NCBI GenBank assembly: GCA_023393755.1
Contig: JAEXCA010000119.1
Location: forward strand, 1-7,700
Length of the DNA stretch: 7,700 nucleotides
Direction: 5' to 3'
Source of the DNA: Actinomycetes bacterium
GTDB lineage: Bacteria; Actinomycetota; Actinomycetes; Propionibacteriales; Propionibacteriaceae
Within the stretch, counting starts at the first letter, position 1; each line of letters begins with the position of its first letter. Position numbers and translations under genes: made by a program. The notes under the pieces are model-generated. The model worked only from the letters and a program-made list of their open reading frames with translations, was not told the DNA's origin and made no database searches. Below, in pieces: positions 1-6,744 of the stretch.

Positions 1-1
1 G

Positions 2-739
2 CTGCGGGCCAACCCGGACGACCCGCCGGAGGCGGTCGGCGTCGGGGTGCCCGAGTACGTCCACGCCGGGGTGGTGACCAGCAGCGAGGTGGTGGAGTGG
101 ACGCCCGGCACGGTCGACCGGATCCGGTCGGCGGTCGCGGAGGTCGCGGACGCAGCCGTGCCGTGGGTGGTCGAGGCCGACGTCCGATGCGGGGCCGTCG
201 CCGAGCACGCCCGGCTGGAGGATCCGGATCGGATGAGCCTGTTGTACCTGTCCTGGGGCACCGGCCTCTCCAGCGCCTTCGTCCTGCCCGGCGGACAGGC
301 ATGGCCGGGCGCGAGAGGTGAAGCCCTTGCCCTGGGTGAGTGGCGGGACGACACCGGATCCCGGCTGGAGGATCTGGCTTCCGGCCGCGGGATCGAGCGC
401 GCCTGGTCGGAGGCCTCCGGCACGTCGCTGGACGCGGTGGCCATCGACGCCAGGGCGCGCGCCGCCGATCCGGTTGCCGCCGCGCTGTTCGACCGGGCCG
501 GACGGTCGCTCGGCCGGGCGATCCGTCACCTGGTGGAGGTCCTCGACCCGCACGAGGTGGTCCTGGGAGGTGGGTTGGGTGCCGCTGACCACAGCGGCGG
601 CCGCGCGCTGTCCGCGGAACTCGCGGCAGTACCGGCCCGCCCCGGGTTTCCGCCGGTCCGGCCGGCCCGTGGCGGTGCGGACGCCGGGCTGCTCGGCGCC
701 GCCATTCTCGCCGGCCGGGCGGCGGCCGCGGCAGCCTAG
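2..739 (+). CDS. ROK-family protein (sugar kinase or transcriptional repressor), 5' end missing
   Basis: The frame is open from base 2 to a TAG stop, giving 245 visible residues. A GTG at 47 could start a 230-residue protein, but the codons before it already read as ROK sequence (AVGVGVPEYV resembles the VGIGxPG strand), so the gene most likely begins outside the window. ROK proteins are either sugar kinases of about 310 residues or XylR/NagC-type repressors with an extra N-terminal helix-turn-helix; the deciding N-terminus is absent. Visible family marks are an Asp at the catalytic-base position (VVEADVRCGAVAE, codon 179-181, Ala-Asp instead of the usual Asn-Asp), the phosphate-loop-like strand LYLSWGTGLSSAFVL, and the C-terminal EVVLGGGLG and DAGLLGAAILA strands. 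The ExGH sugar-binding motif and the CxCGxxGCxE zinc motif that normally follow are not recognisable (308-400), so a classical zinc-containing glucokinase is unlikely. It converges on the sugar operon and may sense its substrate, which is inference. Confidence 0.85.
   Translation: MRANPDDPPEAVGVGVPEYVHAGVVTSSEVVEWTPGTVDRIRSAVAEVADAAVPWVVEADVRCGAVAEHARLEDPDRMSLLYLSWGTGLSSAFVLPGGQAWPGARGEALALGEWRDDTGSRLEDLASGRGIERAWSEASGTSLDAVAIDARARAADPVAAALFDRAGRSLGRAIRHLVEVLDPHEVVLGGGLGAADHSGGRALSAELAAVPARPGFPPVRPARGGADAGLLGAAILAGRAAAAAA
736..739. other. Overlapping convergent stop codons (shared CTAG)
   Basis: The plus-strand ROK gene stops with TAG at 737-739 and the minus-strand GH3 gene stops with TAG at 738-736. 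Both stops sit in the palindrome CTAG, so there is no intergenic space. No hairpin followed by a T run is visible on either side, so transcripts from both directions probably run into the opposing gene. Confidence 0.9.
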
Positions 740-2808
740 GCGGAAAAGGAGCGGGCCGGCAGGTCGACCACCGCGGTCAGGTGGAGATCGCGGCTGGACG
801 AGCCCGCGACGATCCGCCACTCCCCCGCTGGCTGGCGCCACCCGGCCGACGGGCTCCAGAACGCCAGGTGGCGCCTCGGGACGCGCAACCGGACGGTGCC
901 CGACTCCCCCGGCTCGAGGCGGATCCGGTCGAAGCCGACCAGCATCCGCGGCCGGTTCGCCCCGGCCGGCGGCGTGGCGTACAGCTGGACCACCTCCGTT
1001 CCCGCCCGGTCGCCGCGGTTCAGCACCCCGACCGTCACCTCGATGTCGTCCTGGTGATCGGTAGCGGTGAGCCGCACGTAGTCGAAGGTGGTGTAGGACA
1101 GGCCGTGGCCGAAGGGGTGGGCGACCTCCAGTCCCCTGCTGTCGTACCAGCGGTACCCGATCAGCGGCCCCTCCGGATAGATGGCGACGGAGAGGTCGGG
1201 GAAGGTGTCGCTGCCGGGGGTGTCCGACTGGCGCAACGGCCAGGTCTCGGCGAGCCTGCCGCAGGGGTCGGCCAGCCCGAACAGCAGGTCGGCGGTCGCG
1301 GCGCCGACCGCCTGCCCACCGAGGTGGGTGAGCAGCACCGCCGACGTCCGCTGATGCCAGTCCGGCTCCAGGACCACGGCCGATCCGGCCTGCAGCACGA
1401 CGACCAGTGGTTTGCCGAGCCGGGCGAGCTCGCTGAGCAGCCGGGTCTGCGCCTCGGGCAGGCCGAGGTGGTCGCGGTCGAAGGCCTCCCGCTCGTCGGC
1501 CAGCGGCAGACCGGCGAAGGCGATGACCAGGTCGGCCCGCGCCGCCACGGCCACCGCCTCGGCCCGCAGCCGGTCGGCGTCCTGCCCGGCAGGTTCGGCC
1601 TCCTCGTAGAAGTTGGTCTCTCCGACCGGGTACCCGGGCGCGTACGCCACCCGGGCGGCGCCGGCCAGGTCGCGGATGGCGTCCAGCGGCGGGTCCACCC
1701 TGGTCGGAGCCACCCCGGAGGAGCCGCCGCCCTGGATCCGGGGGCTGGCCGCGTAGCCGCCGATCACCGCGATCCGGTGACCCGCCCGCGGGTCCAGCGG
1801 CAGCGTGCCGTCATTGCGCAACAGGACGGCGGCAGCGGCCGCCGTCTCGCGGGCCAGCCGGTGGTGCCGGTCGGCGTCGAGGGCGGCCAGCTGCCCGGCC
1901 GACAGCGGGGCACCGGGGACCACTCCGGGGTCGCGGATCGGCGAGGCCGGGGCCCCGCCGTCCGGCAGTACCCTGCTGACGAACTGGGCAACCCGCCCGG
2001 CGGCCCGGTTCACCTCCGCTTCCGTCAGCGTTCCGCTCCGGACCGCGTCGACCAGCGCGGCCGCCGATCGCCCGTCGGTGCCCGGCATCTCCAGGTCGAG
2101 CCCCGCCCGGATCGCCGCCACCGGGTCGTGGACCGCGTCCCAGTCCGACATCACCATCCCGTCGAAGCCCCACTCCTCCCGCAGCACCTGGGTGAGCAGC
2201 CACCGGTTCTCGGCGGCGTGGACGCCGCGGATCCGGTTGTAGGAACTCATCACCGACCATGGTCCGGCCTGCTGCACGATGCGCCGGAACGCCTCCAGGT
2301 AGAGCTCGCGCAGCGTCGCCTCGTCCGCCTCGACCGACACCTCGGTACGGCGGGTCTCCTGGTTGTTGGCGGCGAAGTGCTTCAGGCAGGCGGCAACGCC
2401 GGTGGACTGCAGGCCCTGCACCCAGGCCGAGCCGATTCCGGCAGCCAGGGTCGGATCCTCGGCGAGGTACTCGAAGTTGCGCCCGCACAGCGGGCTGCGC
2501 TTCAGGTTGACCCCCGGGCCGAGGACGCACTGCACCCCCATCGCGCGGGCTTCCTCGCCGATCGCCCGACCGACCCGCCGGGCAAGCTCGGGATCCCAGC
2601 TGGAGGCCAGCGCCGACCCGGTCGGAAAGGCGGTGGACGGGATCCACACCATGTCGACGCCGGTCTCAGTGCGCAGCCCGTGCGGCCCGTCCGAGACCTC
2701 GGCGGCGGGCAGCCCCGCGACCGCAGCGGTGTGCCACGGTCCGTCCCCCGAGAGCAACTCCACCTTCTCGGCGAGGGGCAGCGGCGTGACATCCGGCGAT
2801 ACGCGCAT
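736..2808 (-). CDS. GH3 beta-glucosidase, probably cytoplasmic
   Basis: This 690-residue protein is a glycoside hydrolase family 3 enzyme of the BglX/thermostable beta-glucosidase type, which removes non-reducing beta-linked glycosyl units by a retaining mechanism. The (beta/alpha)8 domain covers about residues 10-280, with SDGPHG at 39-44, RNFEY at 110-114, KHFAANNQ at 143-150 and the nucleophile Asp222 in VMSDWDAVHD. The alpha/beta sandwich domain covers about 310-530, with GGGSSG at 360-365 and the probable acid/base Glu441 in EAFDRDHLGLP. The segment PFGHGLSYTTF at 565-575 leads into a C-terminal fibronectin-III-like domain. There is no PA14 insertion and no signal peptide, so it should act inside the cell on imported material. 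The ATG at 2808 is preceded by a purine-rich GAGAGAA and lies 11 bp after the kinase stop, as last gene of the operon. The exact sugar specificity (glucoside, xyloside or N-acetylglucosaminide) cannot be read, but the EAFDR acid/base fits beta-glucosidases rather than NagZ, which uses an Asp-His dyad. Confidence 0.95.
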   Translation of the reverse strand: MRVSPDVTPLPLAEKVELLSGDGPWHTAAVAGLPAAEVSDGPHGLRTETGVDMVWIPSTAFPTGSALASSWDPELARRVGRAIGEEARAMGVQCVLGPGVNLKRSPLCGRNFEYLAEDPTLAAGIGSAWVQGLQSTGVAACLKHFAANNQETRRTEVSVEADEATLRELYLEAFRRIVQQAGPWSVMSSYNRIRGVHAAENRWLLTQVLREEWGFDGMVMSDWDAVHDPVAAIRAGLDLEMPGTDGRSAAALVDAVRSGTLTEAEVNRAAGRVAQFVSRVLPDGGAPASPIRDPGVVPGAPLSAGQLAALDADRHHRLARETAAAAAVLLRNDGTLPLDPRAGHRIAVIGGYAASPRIQGGGSSGVAPTRVDPPLDAIRDLAGAARVAYAPGYPVGETNFYEEAEPAGQDADRLRAEAVAVAARADLVIAFAGLPLADEREAFDRDHLGLPEAQTRLLSELARLGKPLVVVLQAGSAVVLEPDWHQRTSAVLLTHLGGQAVGAATADLLFGLADPCGRLAETWPLRQSDTPGSDTFPDLSVAIYPEGPLIGYRWYDSRGLEVAHPFGHGLSYTTFDYVRLTATDHQDDIEVTVGVLNRGDRAGTEVVQLYATPPAGANRPRMLVGFDRIRLEPGESGTVRLRVPRRHLAFWSPSAGWRQPAGEWRIVAGSSSRDLHLTAVVDLPARSFSA

Positions 2809-2819
2809 CAGGGGTTCTC

Positions 2820-3827
2820 TCAGGTGGTGAGGAAGTGCTCGGGGTGGACGGTGGCGGCCACCCGCTCCCGCAACCGGTCGGTGAGGTCGACGCCGGCGGC
2901 AGCCAGCACGTCCAGGGTGACGCCGGCGAGCGGCGGCGCCTCCGCCACCACGATGCGGCTTTCGGGAAACCGCTCGGCCAGCGCGGAGATCAGCGCCTCC
3001 CGGACGACGCCCAGCTCGCTGGTGGCGATCGACCCGTTCAGGACGACCGGCAACCCGTCCCTGGCACCGATCCCGGCCTGCCCGGCGAACGCCCCGGCGT
3101 AGTCGGCGAACAGCCGCCCCTGGTCGGCCACCAGCTGCCGGGCGACCGGGTCGCCGTCGGCGGCCACCCGCATCACCGTCCGGGTCGCGCGGCGCAACTC
3201 GTTGGGCTCACGTGCGCCGAAGCGGCGGCGGAAGCCGTGGTTGAGGTGCCAGACGTCCGGTTCGTCGAAGAGCGTCAGCAGCGCCGGGGTGAGGGCGGTC
3301 TGCGGCGCGATCCCCAGCCACGCCTTGCACACCGCGGCCATCGCCGCGTCGCAGAGGCCGATTCCGGCCATGCTGTCGAAGATCCAGACCCCGGACCACG
3401 CCTCGCGCCCATCGGTGTTGCGCGCCCCGACGGCCGGCCCGGTGCCCACCACGGCGGACACCCCCACCCCCGTCGGGTCTCCCAGCCGCAGGGACGACAG
3501 CGCGTCGTTGCCGACCTGGAGGGCCGCCGGCCCGAGCCGGCCGATCGAGGGCAGCTGGGCCCGCAGTTGGTCGTCCCACCACCGGAGGTCCTCCGGCCAG
3601 TCGCACGAGGCCAGCCGGAACACCGCGGCTCCGAGCTCGGGATCGCCGGCCTCGTGGACGGCCCGGGTGGTGGCCGAGACGACCTCGGCCACCCCGCTGG
3701 CCGGATCGGCGGTCGCGTAGATGTCACAGCACCCCGCGCGGCCACGGCCGTGGAGGGTGCCGGTGTCGTCCACGACGACCGCCACCGTCTTGGAGTTGCC
3801 GCCATCGACGGCCAGGTGGAACCCCAT
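2820..3827 (-). CDS. BadF/BadG/BcrA-type ATPase, N-acetylglucosamine kinase-like sugar kinase
   Basis: This 335-residue protein belongs to the ASKHA (actin/hexokinase/Hsp70) fold, in the branch that holds eukaryotic-type NAGK, bacterial glucosamine kinase GspK and BadF ATPase domains. It carries the phosphate-1 loop DGGNSKT at 8-14, the catalytic-base motif NDA at 107-109, the phosphate-2 loop GTG at 128-130 followed by NTDG at 137-140, and the adenosine-site strand VVLNGSIATS at 261-270 with PPLAGVTLDVLAAAG near the end. The expected role is ATP-dependent 6-phosphorylation of an (amino)sugar or short glycoside in the cytoplasm. Two motifs differ from the usual family form: GTGS reads GTGP, and the GDEGS stretch reads FDSMAG (150-155). 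The reading frame is open far upstream of the ATG at 3827, but that stretch overlaps the GH4 gene in another frame and is a shadow. The ATG gives a first strand MGFHLAVDGG right at the fold start, 11 bp after the GH4 stop, with GAGACCGGG as a weak ribosome site. Confidence 0.9.
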   Translation of the reverse strand: MGFHLAVDGGNSKTVAVVVDDTGTLHGRGRAGCCDIYATADPASGVAEVVSATTRAVHEAGDPELGAAVFRLASCDWPEDLRWWDDQLRAQLPSIGRLGPAALQVGNDALSSLRLGDPTGVGVSAVVGTGPAVGARNTDGREAWSGVWIFDSMAGIGLCDAAMAAVCKAWLGIAPQTALTPALLTLFDEPDVWHLNHGFRRRFGAREPNELRRATRTVMRVAADGDPVARQLVADQGRLFADYAGAFAGQAGIGARDGLPVVLNGSIATSELGVVREALISALAERFPESRIVVAEAPPLAGVTLDVLAAAGVDLTDRLRERVAATVHPEHFLTT

Positions 3828-3838
3828 CGCGCCCGGTC

Positions 3839-5137
3839 TCAGCGCAGCAGACGTTCGGGCAGGTGGGCGCGGTGGGCGGCCGCCATCTCGTCGTACAGAT
3901 GCTCGGCGACCTCCACGCTGGGCACCAGCGGATTCGCGACCAGCGCCGAGACGGCGTCCCGACGGGTGCCCCGCCAGGCCGCCTCGGCGGCGAGGTACTG
4001 GTACTCCGCCAGCGCCTGCACCAGGCCGCGCACGGTGTGAGGCAGCGGCTGTTGCGGCTCGGGGTGCGCCCCGGTCGCGTCCACCCGGCACCACAGCTCG
4101 GTGACGACATCGTCGTCGAAGCCCGGCAGGGCGCCGTTGTTCGGCTGGTTCACCGGCAGCCGGTCGCCGGTGTCGTTGTAGTGGGCGTGCATCACGTCGA
4201 TGGCGAGTTCGAGTTCGTTGATGCCGCCCCGCGAGAGGTCCGGATCGAGCGTCGGGTAGTCGGCTTCGGCCTGCTCCCGGTAGTGACGCCAGTAGTCGGG
4301 CAGCTGGCTCAGCAGGAACTCGGCGCGGGTCAGCGGGCTCAGCTGGTACTCCCGCAGCATCTCGTCCTTGTAGTAGTAGTAGCGGAAGTACTCCGACGGC
4401 ACCGACCTGCCCAGCACGGCCAGGTGCAGCAGCTTCTTGTGGTAGTCGCTGACCGTGGGGTCGTCCTTGCGCTCGGCCCAGGCCTGGTCGAGCAGCGGGA
4501 TCAGGTCCTGGCCGTCGTAGGTGTGGGTGTGCGACCAGCAGTTGTGGTTGACCCCGGCCATCACCACATTCGCCCTGGCGGGGTCCAGGCCGGCAGCTTC
4601 GAGGACGACGTCGGGGAAGAAGATCGGGCCCTCGCACATCGACCAGATCGGAATGTCGGTGAACCGGGAGACCGCCTGGGAGACGATGTTCACCGGGTTG
4701 GTGTAGTTGAAGATCCGGGCCTTCGGAGCGACGGCGTGCAGGTCGTCGACGATCCGGGCCAGTTCGGCGATCGAGCGCAGCGCCATGAAGAAGCCGCCGG
4801 GGCCCTGGGTCTCCTGCCCGATCACGCCGTACTTGAGCGGAAGCCGCTCGTCCAGCGCGCGCGCCTCGAAGCCGCCGGGGCGGAAGCTGGACAGCACCGC
4901 GTCGCAGTCGGTCAGCGCGGCCCGGCGGTCCGTGGTGGCGGAGAGCCGGATGTCCAGGCCGTCGTGGTCGATGATCCGCTGACCGATGCGGCGCACCACG
5001 TCGAGGCGTTCCGGGTCGAGGTCGACCAGGACAACCTCCGAGCCGGCGAACTCCTTCGCCTTCAGCAGGAAGGTGGCCACGGTGCCCGGCGCCCGGCTGG
5101 ATCCGCCGCCGATGTAGACCAGTTTGATTGCCGCCAT
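3839..5137 (-). CDS. GH4 family NAD- and metal-dependent glycosidase, 6-phospho-beta-glucosidase-like
   Basis: This 432-residue protein is a full-length glycoside hydrolase family 4 enzyme, a family that cleaves glycosides by oxidising C3 with NAD+ and eliminating the aglycone with a divalent metal (usually Mn2+). The Rossmann loop is IGGGSSRAPG at 9-18. It is followed by SFRPGGFEARALDE at 84-97 (phosphate/substrate region), GQETQGPGG at 108-115, NYTNPVN at 144-150, a metal-site Cys168 in CEGP, a metal-site His198 in GVNHNCW, and VPSEYFRYYYY at 246-256, where Tyr250 aligns with the general base of 6-phospho-beta-glucosidases. The last motif and the ALPGFDDDVVTE segment favour the 6-phospho-beta-glucosidase clade. 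CEGP is not the CN(V/I)P signature of that clade, so the true substrate is open. The ATG at 5137 has GAGGAG ten bases upstream. The gene lies between a NagB-like gene and a sugar kinase gene; the kinase could supply the 6-phosphate, since no PTS is visible. Confidence 0.93.
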   Translation of the reverse strand: MAAIKLVYIGGGSSRAPGTVATFLLKAKEFAGSEVVLVDLDPERLDVVRRIGQRIIDHDGLDIRLSATTDRRAALTDCDAVLSSFRPGGFEARALDERLPLKYGVIGQETQGPGGFFMALRSIAELARIVDDLHAVAPKARIFNYTNPVNIVSQAVSRFTDIPIWSMCEGPIFFPDVVLEAAGLDPARANVVMAGVNHNCWSHTHTYDGQDLIPLLDQAWAERKDDPTVSDYHKKLLHLAVLGRSVPSEYFRYYYYKDEMLREYQLSPLTRAEFLLSQLPDYWRHYREQAEADYPTLDPDLSRGGINELELAIDVMHAHYNDTGDRLPVNQPNNGALPGFDDDVVTELWCRVDATGAHPEPQQPLPHTVRGLVQALAEYQYLAAEAAWRGTRRDAVSALVANPLVPSVEVAEHLYDEMAAAHRAHLPERLLR

Positions 5138-5147
5138 GGATGGTGTG

Positions 5148-5153
5148 CTCCTC
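5148..5153 (-). promoter_or_regulatory. Ribosome binding site of the GH4 gene
   Basis: GAGGAG lies ten bases before the ATG at 5137 and shares its first two bases (GA) with the TGA stop of the NagB-like gene. This supports that start and suggests translational coupling. Confidence 0.8.
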
Positions 5154-5919
5154 AGTGAGTGGTTTGTCCCGCCGCTGCGATGTCGGCGACGATGGTGTGG
5201 TTCTCGATCTCCTGGACGGCGGTCGCCGGCCAGTCCGGCTCATAGCCGGCGGCGGAGGTGATCCGCTCGAAGGCGTAGCGCTTCTGCTCGCCGGTCAGCA
5301 TCATGATGGCCTGTCTGGACAGATCGGCGATGGTGGCGATGCCGACACCGATCCCGTGGCCGGGAACCTGCTCCACGCTGGTGATGGAAGCCCAGGTGTT
5401 CACGTTGTCCAGCCGGGTCTTCTCCCCCAGCTCGATGATGCGGGTGACCGAATCCCGCTCCGCTCCGGGCTGGTTGAAGGCGATGTGGCCGTCCGAGGCA
5501 CCCGACGCCAGCAGGAACAGGTCGATGCCCCCGGCGCCACGGATCCGCTGGTCATAGCCCGCCGGGTCCTGCGGATCGGCATGCCACACCGCCGGGGCGG
5601 CTCCGGCCGCCTGGCGGATCCGTTCCACGATGATCCGGTCCGCGTAGCCCACGCAGCTGTACTCCAGCGCGGGATCGACCAGGTCCAGGTCGTCGGTCAG
5701 GTACTCGTCCATCAGCACGACCACCAGCCGGCGCGGATCGAGGCCGCGCTCGGCCAGCCGGCGGGCCAGCGGCGCGAACACCGGTTCCGGGGTGCGCCCG
5801 GTCGGACAGCCGAGCAGGAACCGGCCGTCCGTCTTGCCGAGCATGGCATCGACGATCTGGCCCGCCACCACCTCCCCCACCTCGGCGGGCGAGTCGACGA
5901 TCTTCAGTTCGTTCGGCAT
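5152..5919 (-). CDS. NagB-like glucosamine-6-phosphate deaminase/isomerase family protein
   Basis: This 255-residue protein has the length and motifs of the NagB/glucosamine-6-phosphate isomerase family, which shares its fold with 6-phosphogluconolactonase and ribose-5-phosphate isomerase. Canonical members convert glucosamine 6-phosphate to fructose 6-phosphate plus ammonia in the cytoplasm. Visible motifs are the phosphate loop CPTGRTP at 38-44, MDEYL at 70-74 (Asp71 matches the proton-shuttling Asp72 of E. coli NagB), DGHIAFNQPG at 143-152 (Asp143 and His145 match Asp141 and His143) and Lys213 in GEQKR. The residue matching E. coli Glu148, part of the ring-opening Asp-His-Glu relay, is Gln150, so standard deaminase activity is not assured. 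Start choice: the ATG at 5919 has AAGGAG 11 bases upstream. An in-frame GTG at 5931 would overlap that ribosome site and is rejected. The gene begins 8 bp after the permease stop. No NagA deacetylase gene is present in the window. Confidence 0.88.
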   Translation of the reverse strand: MPNELKIVDSPAEVGEVVAGQIVDAMLGKTDGRFLLGCPTGRTPEPVFAPLARRLAERGLDPRRLVVVLMDEYLTDDLDLVDPALEYSCVGYADRIIVERIRQAAGAAPAVWHADPQDPAGYDQRIRGAGGIDLFLLASGASDGHIAFNQPGAERDSVTRIIELGEKTRLDNVNTWASITSVEQVPGHGIGVGIATIADLSRQAIMMLTGEQKRYAFERITSAAGYEPDWPATAVQEIENHTIVADIAAAGQTTH

Positions 5920-5927
5920 GGCGTGGG

Positions 5928-6740
5928 TCACTCCTTGAGAGCGCCGGCGAGCATGCCGGCGATGAATCGGCGCTGGAAGATGATGTAGAGGATCAGGACG
6001 GGCGCGGCGACGATCAGGCCGCCGGCCGCCATCAGGTTGAACTCGGTCAGGAACTTGCCCTGGAAGGATCCCAGCGCGACGGTGGCCGGCTGGTTGTCGC
6101 CGTTCAGGAAGATGAGCGACAGGAAGTAGTCGTTCCAGGTCCACATGAACCCCAGCAGCGCGTAGGTCAGGATCGCGGGCTTCACCAGCGGCAGCGCAAC
6201 CTGCAGGAGCATCCGGATCGAGCCGGCGCCATCGATCCGTGCCGCCTCGAACAGCGACTGCGGCAGCGAGCGGAACGCCGCCCGCATCCAGAAGACGCCG
6301 AACGGCACCCCGGTTCCGATGTGGATGAAGATCAGGCCGGGGATCGAGTTGGTCAGGCCGAGATCGCGCATCTGGTAGTAGAGCGGCACGATGATCGCCT
6401 CGGTCGAGACCATCAGGCCGAGCAGGACGAGCGGGTAGAGCCACCTCGACCCGACCGCGTTGAGCACGGCGAAGCCGAATCCCCCGATGATGCCGAGCAG
6501 CAACTGGAAGGCGACGGCGAACACGCAGATGGTCAGCGAGACGGTCATGGCGCGGTCGAGACCGGCGCCCTCCCAGGCCGTGGCGAAGTTCTCCCAGGCC
6601 CACACTCCGGCGACCGGCAGGCCGGAGCGGTCGGGCGACAGCGCGGCGGTGACGAACGAGACCACCGGCAGCAGGACGACGATCGCCAGCGCGACCAGCG
6701 CGATGTAGTTGAGGACCGTTTCCGTTTTGGTCGTACGCAT
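5928..6740 (-). CDS. Carbohydrate ABC transporter permease, MalG type (CUT1 family)
   Basis: This 270-residue inner-membrane protein is the second permease of a binding-protein-dependent sugar importer. A short basic N-terminus is followed by a membrane segment at about 11-33. Further hydrophobic segments lie at about 65-95, 99-120, 132-150, 178-200 and 236-256, which fits the six-segment MalG topology. The EAA loop that docks the ATPase reads EAARIDGAGSIRMLLQVALP at 155-174, with the conserved Gly at position 162. The C-terminal QRRFIAGMLAGALKE is typical of CUT1 MalG proteins. The ATG at 6740 begins 4 bp after the stop of the partner permease, with only a weak GGGA ribosome site, so coupled translation is likely. 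The last two codons (AAG GAG) also form the ribosome site of the next gene. Confidence 0.95.
   Translation of the reverse strand: MRTTKTETVLNYIALVALAIVVLLPVVSFVTAALSPDRSGLPVAGVWAWENFATAWEGAGLDRAMTVSLTICVFAVAFQLLLGIIGGFGFAVLNAVGSRWLYPLVLLGLMVSTEAIIVPLYYQMRDLGLTNSIPGLIFIHIGTGVPFGVFWMRAAFRSLPQSLFEAARIDGAGSIRMLLQVALPLVKPAILTYALLGFMWTWNDYFLSLIFLNGDNQPATVALGSFQGKFLTEFNLMAAGGLIVAAPVLILYIIFQRRFIAGMLAGALKE
5931..5936 (-). promoter_or_regulatory. Ribosome binding site of the NagB-like gene, inside the permease coding end
   Basis: AAGGAG is formed by the final Lys and Glu codons of the MalG-type permease and lies 11 bases before the ATG at 5919. It decides that start against the GTG at 5931. Confidence 0.75.
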
Positions 6741-6744
6741 GAGC

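Noticed and set aside
721..731. GC-rich palindrome GCGGCCGC near the ROK gene end as a terminator
   Set aside because: It is short, lies inside the coding sequence of a poly-Ala tail, and has no loop or T run.
1399..1412. GACCAGTGGT resembling half of a DasR-type operator
   Set aside because: It lies deep inside the GH3 coding region, is not palindromic over the needed length, and is not upstream of any gene.
781..3102. Plus-strand open frame of 773 codons opposite the GH3 gene
   Set aside because: It is antisense to a well-supported GH3 enzyme, is rich in Arg, Gly, Pro and Gln, shows no domain, and is the usual effect of G/C-ending codons leaving the opposite frame without stops.
2835..4040. 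Plus-strand open frame of 401 codons opposite the kinase gene
   Set aside because: It is a high-GC antisense shadow of the kinase and of the 3' end of the GH4 gene.
4371..4382. Tandem TAG repeat (four copies)
   Set aside because: On the coding strand it is four Tyr codons in the conserved YFRYYYY motif of GH4, so it is explained by protein conservation and is not a meaningful microsatellite.
3863..5158. Plus-strand open frame of 431 codons opposite the GH4 gene
   Set aside because: It mirrors the GH4 frame, has no recognisable motif and is of antisense composition.
3828..5243. Apparent N-terminal extension of the kinase giving an 807-residue protein
   Set aside because: The extension overlaps the GH4 gene in another frame and is Arg/Pro-rich without motifs. 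The kinase fold starts exactly at the ATG at 3827.
5920..6603. Apparent N-terminal extension of the NagB-like protein
   Set aside because: It overlaps the MalG-type permease in another frame and has no family similarity. The ATG at 5919 has a good ribosome site.
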